Below, piece after piece: positions 8,902 through 18,441 of a stretch of 64,000 nucleotides of DNA; position 1 is the first letter of the stretch, and every line of letters begins with the position of its first letter. The notes beneath the pieces were generated by a model that saw only the letters and a program-made list of their open reading frames with translations, was not told where the DNA came from and did not search any database. The position numbers and the translations under genes are program-made. The DNA comes from Labrys miyagiensis (GTDB lineage: Bacteria; Pseudomonadota; Alphaproteobacteria; Rhizobiales; Labraceae): positions 149,681-213,680 of the forward strand of contig NZ_BSPC01000058.1 in assembly GCF_030160835.1 (NCBI RefSeq), written 5' to 3'.

Positions 8902-10548
8902 ATGTCAAAGAAAACCGATCTCAACCAGTTGCGCGGCCTCTCCGGCGATATCTGGAACGTCGCCGTCGATGAATATCTGCAGGGTCATCTCAACCGGCGC
9001 CAGCTCATCCGTTACGCCGGTCTCATCGGCCTGACGGGCCTCGCCGCCTCGCAGAACTTCGGGCTGCCGGGCTCGGCGCACGCGGCCACCGGGGCGGCAG
9101 GCGGCACCGTGCGTGTCGCCCTCGACCAGCCCACGGCTGCGATCGACCCGGTCGCCGTTACCGATCCGGCCAGCATCGGCGTTATCAGCCAGGTCGGCGA
9201 ATATCTGCTGTTTGACGATTCCGAGAAGGGGCTGCAGCCGGCCCTGGCCTTGTCCTGGGAGGCGGATGAGGCCGCGAGGGTGTGGACCTTCAAATTGCGC
9301 GAGGGCGTCAAGTTCCATGACGGACATGTCCTGACGGCCAAGGACGTCGTCTCGACCTTCGACCGGCTGATCGACCCCTCAAGCGGCTCTTCGGCCTTGT
9401 CGGCCTACAAGGGGCTGTTCTCCAAGGGCGCGATAAAGGCTCTCGATGATCACACCGTCTCCTTCACGCTCGACGTCCCCAATGGCAATTTCCCGTTCTA
9501 CGTCTCTTCGGACGTGGTCAATGCCGTGATCCTTCCCGCCGACTATGCCGGCAATTTCGAGAAGACCTTCCCGGGCACCGGTCCCTTCAAATTGGAGAGC
9601 TTCCGCCCCAAGCAGGGCGCGAGCTTCGTGCGCAATCCCGACTATTGGGGTGAGAAGGCCCTGCCCGATCGCGTCGAGATCTCATTCTACAACGATCCGC
9701 AGGCCCAGCTCGTCGCTCTGCAGGCGGGGCAGGTCGATGTCATCCCCTACACGCCGCGCACGGCCCTTTCGATCGGCAACAGTGCCAATTTCAAGATCCT
9801 GAGCGTGCAGGCGAGTTCGCACGACGAGCTGCATTTCCGCATCGACCAGAACCCCTTCAAGGACAAGCGCGTGCGCCGCGCCCTGGCGCTGGCCATCGAC
9901 CGCGAGGCCCTGGTCAAGGGTCTGTTCCGCGGGCGTGCCATCGTCGGCAATGACACTCCCTTCGCGCCTGTCTTTCCTTCCACCGATACCGGCATCCCCC
10001 AGCGCAAGCAGGATATCGCCGAGGCCAAGCGGCTGCTCGCGGAGGCGGGGGTACCAAACGGCTTCCCGGTGACCCTGACCACCGAGCGCGCCTATGAAAT
10101 CCCCGATTATGCCGTTCTCGTCCAGAATTTCGCCAAGCAGATCGGCATAGAGGTCACGCTGAATATCGAACCCCAGGACGCCTATTATGGCCAGGCTGTC
10201 TTCGGCAAGTCCGACTGGCTCGATTCCACCTTCGGCATCACCGACTATGGCCACCGCGGTACGCCTGACATCTTTCTCAATGCCACGCTCAAGAGTACGG
10301 GGACCTGGAACGCCGCCCATTTCAACAACCCGGCCTATGACGCGCTGCTGGCAGATTACGGCGCAGCCCGCGACCTGAAGGCGCAAAGGCTTGCAGCCAA
10401 CAAGATCCAGACCCTGCTGCTCGATGAGACACCCGTGGTGATTGCCTACTTCTCGCAATATAGCCGCATCACCAGTGCCAAGGTCCAGGGCGTGCGCTTC
10501 ACCGCGATTTCCCACCTGTTGCTCGATCGCGCGTCCTTCGTGTCGTGA
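8902..10548 (+). CDS. Extracellular solute-binding protein family 5 (dipeptide-type), probably Tat-exported
   Basis: A 548-residue periplasmic binding protein. The ATG at 8902 (MSKKTDLNQL) is chosen over the ATG at 8890 as the closest start to the mature-family N-terminus. A twin-arginine-like motif, NRRQLIRYAG, occurs about 35 residues in and is followed by a hydrophobic stretch ending near AHAAT, so export is probably by Tat after an unusually long n-region. The body shows family-5 marks: WTFKLREGVKFHDG, GTGPFKLESF and KRVRRALALAIDREALVKG. It precedes its two permeases in the operon. The ligand cannot be predicted beyond a peptide-like or small organic molecule. Confidence 0.92.
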   Translation: MSKKTDLNQLRGLSGDIWNVAVDEYLQGHLNRRQLIRYAGLIGLTGLAASQNFGLPGSAHAATGAAGGTVRVALDQPTAAIDPVAVTDPASIGVISQVGEYLLFDDSEKGLQPALALSWEADEAARVWTFKLREGVKFHDGHVLTAKDVVSTFDRLIDPSSGSSALSAYKGLFSKGAIKALDDHTVSFTLDVPNGNFPFYVSSDVVNAVILPADYAGNFEKTFPGTGPFKLESFRPKQGASFVRNPDYWGEKALPDRVEISFYNDPQAQLVALQAGQVDVIPYTPRTALSIGNSANFKILSVQASSHDELHFRIDQNPFKDKRVRRALALAIDREALVKGLFRGRAIVGNDTPFAPVFPSTDTGIPQRKQDIAEAKRLLAEAGVPNGFPVTLTTERAYEIPDYAVLVQNFAKQIGIEVTLNIEPQDAYYGQAVFGKSDWLDSTFGITDYGHRGTPDIFLNATLKSTGTWNAAHFNNPAYDALLADYGAARDLKAQRLAANKIQTLLLDETPVVIAYFSQYSRITSAKVQGVRFTAISHLLLDRASFVS

Positions 10549-10570
10549 AGCGGACGGGAAGGCACTCCAC

Positions 10571-11530
10571 TTGAGGTTCGGCCGCTTCATCCTTGTCCGT
10601 CTCGCGCTCCTGGTTCTGACGCTCTGGCTGGTCAGCGCGGCCATCTTCATCGGCGCGCAGGTCCTGCCCGGTGATGTCGGGCGGACTTTGCTCGGTCCCC
10701 TGGCGGATGCGCAGGCCGTGGCGGCGATCAATCACCAATATGGCACGGACCGGCCGGTGTTCGTGCAATACTGGGATTGGCTGAGCCAGGCTCTGCAGGG
10801 CGATTTCGGCACTTCCCTCGCCCTGCGGGCTCCGGTGGCTCCCTTCGTGATCGAGGCCCTCCGGAACTCGGCTGCGCTGGCTGGCGTGGCGCTCCTGCTC
10901 GTGGTCCCGATCGGTATCGGCGCGGGTGTCTGGTCAGGACTGCGCGCTGGCTCCCTCACCGATCGCCTGATCATCCTGACCAGCGTCTCGGCGGCGATCG
11001 TGCCGGATTTCGTCACCGCGCTGGTTCTGCTGATGATCCTCGCTCTTTGGCTCGGCTGGTTTCCAATCACCGGCGTGGCGCCGGACGGCTCGGGCCTGTG
11101 GGCGGGAATCTATTATCTCATCCTGCCGGCCCTGCCCCTCGTGCTGATCTATACCGGCTATATCGCCCGCATGGCGCGCGCCGGCATGGTCGAGGCGCTC
11201 GGCGCCGACTACACGCGCACCGCTATCCTCAAAGGGCTGCGGACCCGCACGGTGCTGCTCCGGCACGTGCTGCGCAATGCGCTGATGCCGACTATCACCG
11301 TCATCGCCACGCAGATCGGCTACCTGCTGGGCGGCCTGGTGGTGATCGAGTCCCTCTTCCATATCCAGGGCCTCGGCAATCTCGTGTTGAGCGCCGCGAA
11401 GGCACATGATTTCCCCATGCTCGAAGCCGGCGTCATGGTGATGGCTGCGGTCTATGCTATCGGAGCAGCGGTTGGCGACCTGCTCCAGGCCGTGCTCGAT
11501 CCTCGCCTGCGCCGGTCGGGGGCGCTATGA
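10571..11530 (+). CDS. DppB-type ABC permease
   Basis: A 319-residue inner-membrane permease from a TTG at 10571 preceded by GGGAAGG. The longer open frame upstream is out-of-family and overlaps the binding-protein gene. It has an N-terminal helix (FILVRLALLVLTLWLVSA), the DppB-type periplasmic segment with the GTDRPVFVQYWDW motif, and later helices. The ATPase contact loop includes EALGADYTRTAILKGL. It overlaps the next permease by 4 nt (ATGA), so the two are translationally coupled. Confidence 0.9.
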   Translation: MRFGRFILVRLALLVLTLWLVSAAIFIGAQVLPGDVGRTLLGPLADAQAVAAINHQYGTDRPVFVQYWDWLSQALQGDFGTSLALRAPVAPFVIEALRNSAALAGVALLLVVPIGIGAGVWSGLRAGSLTDRLIILTSVSAAIVPDFVTALVLLMILALWLGWFPITGVAPDGSGLWAGIYYLILPALPLVLIYTGYIARMARAGMVEALGADYTRTAILKGLRTRTVLLRHVLRNALMPTITVIATQIGYLLGGLVVIESLFHIQGLGNLVLSAAKAHDFPMLEAGVMVMAAVYAIGAAVGDLLQAVLDPRLRRSGAL

Positions 11531-12384
11531 GCGCCGCGTCGCTGGAAACCGGAGGGGTATCGCAAGATCGCCCAGTATCGGAGCAGTGGGAGTTGCGCCC
11601 GGGCCTGCTCTTGGGAACGGCCATCCTGGCCTTCTGGGTCCTGTGCGCCGTCTTCGGCCCCTCGCTCGTGCCGATCGACCCCTACGCCGACGATATACTG
11701 TCAAGCCTGACGCCGCCTGATACGACACATTGGTTCGGCACCGACCAGCTCGGCCGCGACGTCTTTGCCCGCGTCATCGTCGGTGCCCGCGACATCCTCA
11801 CCATCGCCCCTCTCGCTACCGTGCTCGGCGTCGGCGTCGGCTCCATCCTCGGCCTGGTTCTGGGCTATGTCGGCGGCATCACGGATGCGATTGTCGGCCG
11901 CCTTCTCGACGCCCTGATGTCCCTGCCCCTGATCGTCCTTGCCTTGATGACGCTCGTGGCCGTCGGTTCCTCGAACCTTGCCGTCATTGCCGTCATCGGA
12001 CTCGTCTATGCGCCTCTGGTGGCCCGCACGGTGCGGACCGCCGTGCGCGCGGAGCGCGAACGTGACTATGTCAGTGCCGCCCGGCTCAGCGGCGCGGGGG
12101 CCCTCTCGATCATGCTATCCGAGATCCTGCCCAACGTGCGCCAGCCGATCCTGATCGAAGGCATTGTGAGGCTGGGCTATGCCTTCTTCACCGTGGCGAC
12201 CCTGAGCTTTCTCGGCCTCGGCATCCAGCCCCCCTCGCCCGATTGGGGGCTGGCGATCGCCGATGGCTACGGCTTCCTGACCGGTGGCTTCTGGTGGGTC
12301 GTGGCCTTCAACGCCCTTGCGATCATCTCGCTCGTGGTCGCTACCAATCTGATAGCGGACGGCCTGGGGGCCTTCGACGCCTGA
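11527..12384 (+). CDS. DppC-type ABC permease
   Basis: A 285-residue inner-membrane permease, start codon overlapping the previous stop. It has the DppC-type N-terminal helix, then PPDTTHWFGTDQLGRDVFAR, the hallmark of this family, and five further helices. The coupling loop reads ERERDYVSAARLSGA. With the DppB-type partner it forms the translocation pore driven by the fused ATPase encoded divergently at 4640-6589. Confidence 0.92.
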   Translation: MSAASLETGGVSQDRPVSEQWELRPGLLLGTAILAFWVLCAVFGPSLVPIDPYADDILSSLTPPDTTHWFGTDQLGRDVFARVIVGARDILTIAPLATVLGVGVGSILGLVLGYVGGITDAIVGRLLDALMSLPLIVLALMTLVAVGSSNLAVIAVIGLVYAPLVARTVRTAVRAERERDYVSAARLSGAGALSIMLSEILPNVRQPILIEGIVRLGYAFFTVATLSFLGLGIQPPSPDWGLAIADGYGFLTGGFWWVVAFNALAIISLVVATNLIADGLGAFDA

Positions 12385-12688
12385 GAAGCCCTGATCAGCA
12401 GAGGCCTTCAATATACCGGCACGCCTGAGGCGCACGTTGCGAGGGCAGACGCAAATTCACCATTGCTGCCACATAGGCTGGAGATCCCGCCAAGCGCTTC
12501 GTCTTCCTGCTGGCGTCGCTCAAGCCAGGTCTGCAGATCGCGCGACGAAGAAACATGCTCACGCGCTGAACCACCTCGGGCGCTCCCACTCTAATTGGGA
12601 CACCATAGAACAATGAATGCGGCGCTTATCGCCATCGGTTATTCATACATGGAAGGCTTGAGTCGGTTGATATTCTCGCGAGCTACGA
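12385..12688. other. Intergenic region before cardiolipin synthase
   Basis: About 300 bp with no recognisable gene. The short reading frames have no start site or family marks. It likely holds the end of the ABC transcript and the promoter of the next gene. Confidence 0.4.
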
Positions 12689-14095
12689 ATGATAGCGTTC
12701 TTACTGCTGGTGCTGCACCTTATGGCGACTTGCCTCGTCGTCCTGCGCATCATGCTGCGCGACGACATCTCACCGACCACGCGCGTTGCCTGGGTCCTTC
12801 TCCTGCTGCTGCTGCCGATAACGGGGTTGCTCGTCTACTTTTTCTTTGGCGAGGTCAGGCTCTCGAAGCGTTTCCTCGAACGTGTTCATCACTTGGAGAA
12901 GATGATCGGGCAACCCGAGGATTTCCCTGGTGTGCAGGAGCCGGGCACTGCTTTTGCCTACGCCACGTCGATCAATGGCTTCCCTGCACTCCCGGGCAAT
13001 AGAGCGGAGTTGTTGTCAGGAGGCGAAGAGGCAAGGCAGCGTCTGATATCCGATATCGAAGGCGCCCGCGATCACGTCTACATCCTCTACTACATCTGGC
13101 TTAGCGACCACACGGGCGTAAGCACGGCGCAGGCGGTCATACGTGCTGCCCGGCGAGGTGTGCGCTGCCGGATCATGGCGGACGCGCTCGGTTCGCGCGC
13201 CTTCATCCGCTCGGAACATTGGCAGGCCATGCGTGATGCTGGCGTTGAATTGGTGGCGGCCCTGCCTCTGCCAACGCCACTCACGCTGTTGACCGCCAAT
13301 CGCCTGGACCTGCGCAACCACCGAAAGATCACGATTGTCGACGCCCAGACCTGTTATTGCGGCAGTCAGAATTGTGCCGACGCCGCCTTTCTTCCAAAGG
13401 CCCGCTTCGCACCCTGGGTCGACATCATGCTGCGCCTCGAAGGCCCGGTGGTGGGGCAGATGCAGGCCCTGTTCGCCCAAGGCTGGTTTACCGAACGCCA
13501 TGGAGCTTTGACCGACTTCCCCGAGTTCGAGGGAGATCTGGAAGGAGGTTTTTATGCTCAGGTGGTGGGCACAGGCCCCACGGTCGAGCACGGTACGACT
13601 GCTCAGCTCTTCAGCAAGCTGATCTCCCAGGCTCGGCAGGAACTCATCATCTCAACGCCGTATTTTGTGCCGGACGAGACAGTCGCCAGCGCGCTGTGCG
13701 GAGCCGCGGCGAGCGGCATCGCCGTGACCCTGGTGCTCCCGCGACGCAACGATTCTCGCTTCGTGGCCCTGGCCAGCCGAAGCCACTACAAACGACTACT
13801 CGCGGCCGGCGCGAAAATCTACGAGTTCGAGGGCGGGCTGCTGCACGCCAAGACGCTGACCATTGACGGGCAAGTGACGTTCCTCGGTTCATCCAACATG
13901 GACGTGCGAAGCTTCGACCTCAATTTCGAGAACGACGTACTCCTGCGTGACCCTGTGATCACGGGGCAGGTGAGGCAGAGACAAATGGCCTACATCGCCG
14001 AGTCGGTGCCGATTGACGAAGCGAGTGTGCGCGCCTGGTCAGGCGCACGCCGGATCGTGCAAAATGCCTGCGCCACCATAAGCCCTATCCTGTAG
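12689..14095 (+). CDS. cls: Cardiolipin synthase, phospholipase D superfamily
   Basis: A 468-residue inner-membrane enzyme that makes cardiolipin from phosphatidylglycerol. Two N-terminal membrane helices (about residues 1-22 and 32-53) lead into two phospholipase D domains. The two catalytic HKD motifs are visible: HRKITIVDAQ (first) and HAKTLTIDGQVTFLGSSN (second). Length and order match bacterial ClsA/ClsB proteins. The ribosome site is weak. It stands alone between two intergenic regions and is probably its own unit. Confidence 0.92.
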   Translation: MIAFLLLVLHLMATCLVVLRIMLRDDISPTTRVAWVLLLLLLPITGLLVYFFFGEVRLSKRFLERVHHLEKMIGQPEDFPGVQEPGTAFAYATSINGFPALPGNRAELLSGGEEARQRLISDIEGARDHVYILYYIWLSDHTGVSTAQAVIRAARRGVRCRIMADALGSRAFIRSEHWQAMRDAGVELVAALPLPTPLTLLTANRLDLRNHRKITIVDAQTCYCGSQNCADAAFLPKARFAPWVDIMLRLEGPVVGQMQALFAQGWFTERHGALTDFPEFEGDLEGGFYAQVVGTGPTVEHGTTAQLFSKLISQARQELIISTPYFVPDETVASALCGAAASGIAVTLVLPRRNDSRFVALASRSHYKRLLAAGAKIYEFEGGLLHAKTLTIDGQVTFLGSSNMDVRSFDLNFENDVLLRDPVITGQVRQRQMAYIAESVPIDEASVRAWSGARRIVQNACATISPIL

Positions 14096-14537
14096 GTTCG
14101 GTTCAGCAGGGAGCGAACGTCTAGAGTAGAAGGCTGCACATCCCCTTACACCGGCATAGCAAATGGGTTCGGCCCCCCTTTGGGAGACGACAGCCGCATT
14201 CGATGATCGATGGTGCTCGAAGTGCCGATCCACTCCCATCAACCTTCCTAATCGTCGTGGGGTCTCCCCCATTCCAGGTTTGGCAAGAATGATCGAGGAG
14301 ATTGTCCTAGGAGGGAGAAGGTCGAGTAGCCTACGGCTTCGAAGATCGGAAAGCAGCCCTAGCGCCGGCCAAGCCTCACGACAGCGAGCAGTCGGGCATG
14401 CCATGGCCCATCAATTACCGTGTCACGAACGCGGCGAAGTGTTCGATCCCTTCTCCCTCCACCAAGGTGCGCCTCGTGCCACATAGCGCCCGTCAAGAAG
14501 ATCCCACTGGTCGACGGCGGCCAACAGTTCGGCTAGC
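14096..14537. other. Intergenic region without a recognised gene
   Basis: About 440 bp between cardiolipin synthase and the repeat element. Frames on both strands are short and show no family marks. A minus-strand frame covering 14039-14404 is open but has no recognisable domain and no clear start. Confidence 0.35.
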
Positions 14538-14641
14538 TAGAGCAAAATGCGTTCAGGTAGGAGCGAATTTCGAAATTAACTCACAGGCATCAAAAGCATT
14601 TTGCGATTCTTGGTGATTCGACCTGAAAGTAAAACGCTTTA
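14538..14641. repeat. Dispersed double-hairpin repeat, copy A (diverged)
   Basis: Begins TAGAGCAAA and ends AAAACGCTTTA. The inner part keeps TTTTGCGATTCTTGG from the family but its left hairpin is degraded. Same orientation as copy C. Its right end supplies the TAA stop (14639-14641) of the adjacent LLM gene. Confidence 0.7.
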
Positions 14642-15601
14642 AGGTGTAGGAAAGAACGGCAGGACGAACTCTGCGAGCTCATCGATTACGGCGACGGCCG
14701 GCCGACGACACGGTTTCATATTGAGCATTACATGTGCGATGCCTTCGGCCTGGTTGCGCTGCAGGACATCGATGAGTGCATGTCGGCCTATACGGAGAAC
14801 GGGACCCTGTTGAAGAGGAGCGTGCGGATCGTCAAGTAAGTCGAACATCGTGCCATAGCCGAACGGCTTTGATATCTGGTCGGGATAAAACTCACGCCAT
14901 CGAGCCGCAAGTTCTGACAAACGCCGAGCGTCTCCTCCGTATGAGATCAAGGCATCCGTGTTGGCCGCGAGCCACTCGAGCTCTTGACCCGAGCGACCAA
15001 TGGCTATGAACGGTATATGGCCAGAGGTCGGTTTCGGAATAAGGTCGAGAGCACCGCTCAGAAGCCCATAATATTTCGATTGGTGAGAGGGGAAGGCCTG
15101 CCGTGTCGCAACGCCGAGGACGTCAAACGCATCGCGAAAGCGCTCGGCACGTGTCTCAAATTCAACGCCAAAGGCGGGATATTCCGAAGCTCTGTCGCCT
15201 GAAGAAAGCCCAAGCAAAAGACGGCCGCCAGACAGATAGTCGGCACTTGTTGCCTGCTTGGCTAATATGAGAGGGTCACGAAGCGGAAGTACAACGCCCG
15301 CCGTTCCAATCGCAATTCGTGACGTAATTGCGGAAAGGAATCCCATATACACGAAAGGATCAAGGGCCTGGCCAGCATCTCCAAAGTGAGGATCAAGTAG
15401 GGGAATGTCCCGCAACCAAAGGGCTGCAAAGCCTGCCTCCTCAACTTGTTGCACACGTTCAACGTGATCCGCCAGAGTTGGCAAAGGCCCATCAGGGTAG
15501 GCTTCCAATGGCATGATGAAACCCAGCGTCAGTTTTCCAGACCGGAAAACACGAGCAAATGTAGTGTGCGAAGCTAGTTCATAGGGTGAGGTGGTATTCA
15601 T
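14639..15601 (-). CDS. LLM-class (luciferase-like) flavin oxidoreductase
   Basis: A 320-residue luciferase-like flavin- or F420-dependent oxidoreductase. The ATG at 15601 is taken; an in-frame GTG at 15616 is a possible alternative and neither has a strong ribosome site. Marks of the TIM-barrel family are GFAALWLRDIPLLDP, IAIGTAGVVLPLRDP and GRLLLGLSSGDR. It is shorter than, and from a different subgroup than, the NtaA-like enzyme at 6709. The gene stands alone. Its stop codon is the last triplet of a dispersed repeat, so the original C-terminus may have been altered. The substrate is unknown. Confidence 0.85.
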   Translation of the reverse strand: MNTTSPYELASHTTFARVFRSGKLTLGFIMPLEAYPDGPLPTLADHVERVQQVEEAGFAALWLRDIPLLDPHFGDAGQALDPFVYMGFLSAITSRIAIGTAGVVLPLRDPLILAKQATSADYLSGGRLLLGLSSGDRASEYPAFGVEFETRAERFRDAFDVLGVATRQAFPSHQSKYYGLLSGALDLIPKPTSGHIPFIAIGRSGQELEWLAANTDALISYGGDARRLSELAARWREFYPDQISKPFGYGTMFDLLDDPHAPLQQGPVLRIGRHALIDVLQRNQAEGIAHVMLNMKPCRRPAVAVIDELAEFVLPFFPTP

Positions 15602-16449
15602 ATACTTTAAGGACACTTTCTAACGTTGTGCGATATCACCTTAAATCTCTTGTTGAACTCTTGTCGAGTAGAAGTATTCGCTGCACATGCGAATCTGGCA
15701 CACTCTGATGTTGCGCCCGATCTGCAATTAGATGGGCGAGACTATCAAAATAATCGGTGCATCCAAGCTAGCTATTAGATCTCGCGTCGCCCCGACTAGC
15801 CCAGGCACAGTTAATCTCTGCATGCGAAGCGCAAGCTAACTTACCATTGGCCCGAGAAAACCAAAGATTCTAAAATTGTCACACCTCAATATTTGCGCTG
15901 AATTTCATAACGTAGCCGGTAAAAGTCAAAGTTATGAGGTAAACGTATATTTGCTACGGGACATACCGATTATATAATTCGGCGGCCCGTCAGATTTTTT
16001 CTTGTTCAGGGGATGCACCAGCTCTAGTGAGGAGAGAAGGAAAGACATAATCTTAGGGAATATAACGCAATGCCAAGGTTATGAATATGATAAATAAAGT
16101 TTTGTTAAGCCAGAAATAGCAAAATCTCTTTGATTACACCTGCATAGACCTATCGAAGCGCTCGCATTTCTGACGTGTTGAAGTCCTGTGCCGTGATTCA
16201 GCATGTGGTTCGGATGCCGATCGACACGCTATGCCTTTGATGTTGTCGCGGATGCGGGGGGTCAATTCATGATGGCGATTTACCCGAGGTCGCGCGCCGC
16301 TGGCCGCCGCAATCTTAGGGAGTCTCCGTTCCCCAATATCCCCGAGCCCCCGTTACTCTTTCCAAAACGTGGAGGATATATGTCCAATACGGTGGATTGG
16401 CTATGGAATCGAGGAGGCTTAAATCAAGGGCAACAGAAGGAGCCCTGCA
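15602..16449. other. AT-rich intergenic region
   Basis: About 850 bp between divergent genes, clearly AT-richer than its surroundings from roughly 15640 to 16150. No frame shows a protein family. It must contain promoters for the LLM gene (leftward) and the old yellow enzyme operon (rightward). A GGATA half-site at 16374-16378 resembles the palindromes in the LysR-VOC promoter. Confidence 0.45.
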
Positions 16450-17553
16450 ATGTCGTCCCCTCTTTTCACTTCGGTTCATGTCGGCGGCCGCCAGGCGACA
16501 CATCGTGTCGTGATGGCGCCGATGACCCGGGCACGAAGCACCCAGCCGGGCGATGTGCCCAACGCCATGAACGCCCGCTACTATTCGCAGCGCGCCTCCG
16601 CCGCCCTCATCGTGACAGAAGCCACCCAGGTTTCACCGCAAGGCAAGGGCTACTCGTTCACGCCGGGGATCTACAGCCCCGAACAGATCGCGGGATGGCG
16701 CTTGGTGACCGAGGCCGTTCATGCCGAGGGCGGCCGCATATTTGCACAGCTGTGGCATGTCGGCCGGATGTCGCATGCCGATTTTCACAATGGCGACCTG
16801 CCCGTCGCGCCCTCGGCCGTGGCATTTGAAGGCAAGATCTGGAAGGTGGACCCGGCGACGGGAAAGGGAGAAATGGTCGACTGTCCAACGCCGCGAGCTT
16901 TGGACAGGGACGAGATCCGCGACATTGTCTCGGACTTCAGACGCGCTGCGCGGAACGCGATCGACGCGGGCTTCGACGGCGTCGAGATCCACGGCGCCAA
17001 CGGCTATCTCGTCGATCAATTTCTGCGCACGACGTCGAACGTTCGGACAGACGAATATGGCGGTTCGCGGGAAAACCGTTTGCGTTTTCTCAAGGAGCTG
17101 GTTTGCGAAGTGGCGGCGGAGGTCGGTGCCAATCGAACGGCCATCCGCCTGGCGCCCTTTCTCACCGCCCGCGGCATGGCTTGCCCGGATATCCTGCCCA
17201 CCATCCTGGAGGCCGTCGAATTTCTCGAGGCCCAGCAGGTCGCCTACGTGCATCTGGTCGAGGCCGACTGGGATGACGCGCCGCAGTTCACAGAGGAGTT
17301 TCGCAGGCAAGTCCGCGCACGCTTCAGGGGCACGATCATCGTGGCCGGCAATTACGATGTCGAGCGAGCTAACTGGGTCCTTCAACACGGTTATGCGGAT
17401 CTTGTCGCTTTCGGACGTCCGTTTGTCGCCAACCCCGACCTGCCCGCGCGCCTCGCGCAGGGGCTTCCGATCGCCGATTTTGACCCCGCCACGCTCTTTG
17501 GCGGCCAGGATCACGGCTACACCGATTACTCACCCATGCAGCAAGCCGCCTGA
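16450..17553 (+). CDS. Old yellow enzyme family alkene reductase (NemA-like)
   Basis: A 367-residue FMN-dependent, NAD(P)H-linked ene-reductase, cytoplasmic. The ATG at 16450 has AGAAGGAG upstream. Family marks in order are MAPMTRARS near the N-terminus, LWHVGRMSH, GFDGVEIHGANGYL with the substrate-binding His/Asn pair, YGGSRENRLRF, and VAFGRPFVANPDLP near the C-terminus. Such enzymes reduce activated double bonds and nitro compounds in detoxification. It is followed after 18 bp by an SDR and is probably co-transcribed with it. Confidence 0.93.
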   Translation: MSSPLFTSVHVGGRQATHRVVMAPMTRARSTQPGDVPNAMNARYYSQRASAALIVTEATQVSPQGKGYSFTPGIYSPEQIAGWRLVTEAVHAEGGRIFAQLWHVGRMSHADFHNGDLPVAPSAVAFEGKIWKVDPATGKGEMVDCPTPRALDRDEIRDIVSDFRRAARNAIDAGFDGVEIHGANGYLVDQFLRTTSNVRTDEYGGSRENRLRFLKELVCEVAAEVGANRTAIRLAPFLTARGMACPDILPTILEAVEFLEAQQVAYVHLVEADWDDAPQFTEEFRRQVRARFRGTIIVAGNYDVERANWVLQHGYADLVAFGRPFVANPDLPARLAQGLPIADFDPATLFGGQDHGYTDYSPMQQAA

Positions 17554-17571
17554 CGGCTCAGGGAGATTGAG

Positions 17572-18441
17572 ATGTTCACCTATAAAGGTTCGACAGTCCT
17601 CATCACGGGCGCCTCCAAGGGACTGGGGCTGGTGTTTGCGGAAGAGCTCGCCGCGCGCGGCGCTGATCTGGTCCTGATCGCTCGCTCCAAAGACGCGTTG
17701 GATACACTCGCGGCTCGGCTGACCGCCCGCTATGGCGTCAGGAGTCACGTGATCGCGGCGGATCTCGCCGATCCCAGGGCCATCGATGACATATTTGCGG
17801 AATTGACCGAGCAGGGCATGCCGGTCGATCTTCTGATCAACAATGCGGGGCTGGGTCTGTCAGGCCATTTCCTCGACCATGACCACTCCAAGGAACAGGC
17901 CAGCATTCAAGTCAACGTACAGGCGCTGGTTGGTCTCAGCCATCGCTTCGGCCAGGCCATGTCGGTTCGCGGGCGTGGTGGCATCATCAACATTGCCTCC
18001 AACTCGGCCTTCCAACCTCTGCCTTATATGGCGACCTACGCTGCGTCGAAAGCGTTCGTCCTGCATTTCGGCGAAGCGCTACACCATGAACTGGCTCCGA
18101 GAGGTGTTCGGGTCATGACGGCCTGTCCTGGACCGACAGCGACCAGCTTTTTCGAAGGCACACCGACGACGATGTCCGACCGGTCTTTCGACACGCCCGA
18201 AATGGTGGTTCGTGGGATCCTTCGCGCCTTCGACCAGGGAAAGGCCGTGGCCTATCCTGGACGGCCGAGCGTGCGGTTCGCCACCTGGCTGCCTCGGCTG
18301 CTGCCCAGAAGGCTCGTTGTCCGACTTGCAGCCATGGCGACGGGAAAGATGGGACTGGCACCACCGCAGGCAAATGTCGGCGGAAGAGGCACCGTACCGG
18401 TCAAGAACCAACCTCGAGGCGGCCGCCAGCAAACCTGCTGA
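17572..18441 (+). CDS. Short-chain dehydrogenase/reductase (DltE-like)
   Basis: A 289-residue NAD(P)-dependent SDR. The ATG at 17572 has GGGAGATTGAG upstream. It shows the cofactor motif TGASKGLGLV, NNAGLGLSG, and the catalytic YAASK (in YMATYAASKAF). The length and C-terminal extension suit the classical DltE-type group. The 3' end overlaps the convergent LysR gene by 41 bp. Paired with an ene-reductase, it may act on the product of that reaction; this is inference. Confidence 0.9.
   Translation: MFTYKGSTVLITGASKGLGLVFAEELAARGADLVLIARSKDALDTLAARLTARYGVRSHVIAADLADPRAIDDIFAELTEQGMPVDLLINNAGLGLSGHFLDHDHSKEQASIQVNVQALVGLSHRFGQAMSVRGRGGIINIASNSAFQPLPYMATYAASKAFVLHFGEALHHELAPRGVRVMTACPGPTATSFFEGTPTTMSDRSFDTPEMVVRGILRAFDQGKAVAYPGRPSVRFATWLPRLLPRRLVVRLAAMATGKMGLAPPQANVGGRGTVPVKNQPRGGRQQTC

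Noticed and set aside
14039-14404. Minus-strand frame of 121 codons after cardiolipin synthase
   Set aside because: No domain, biased composition, and overlap with the end of the cls gene.
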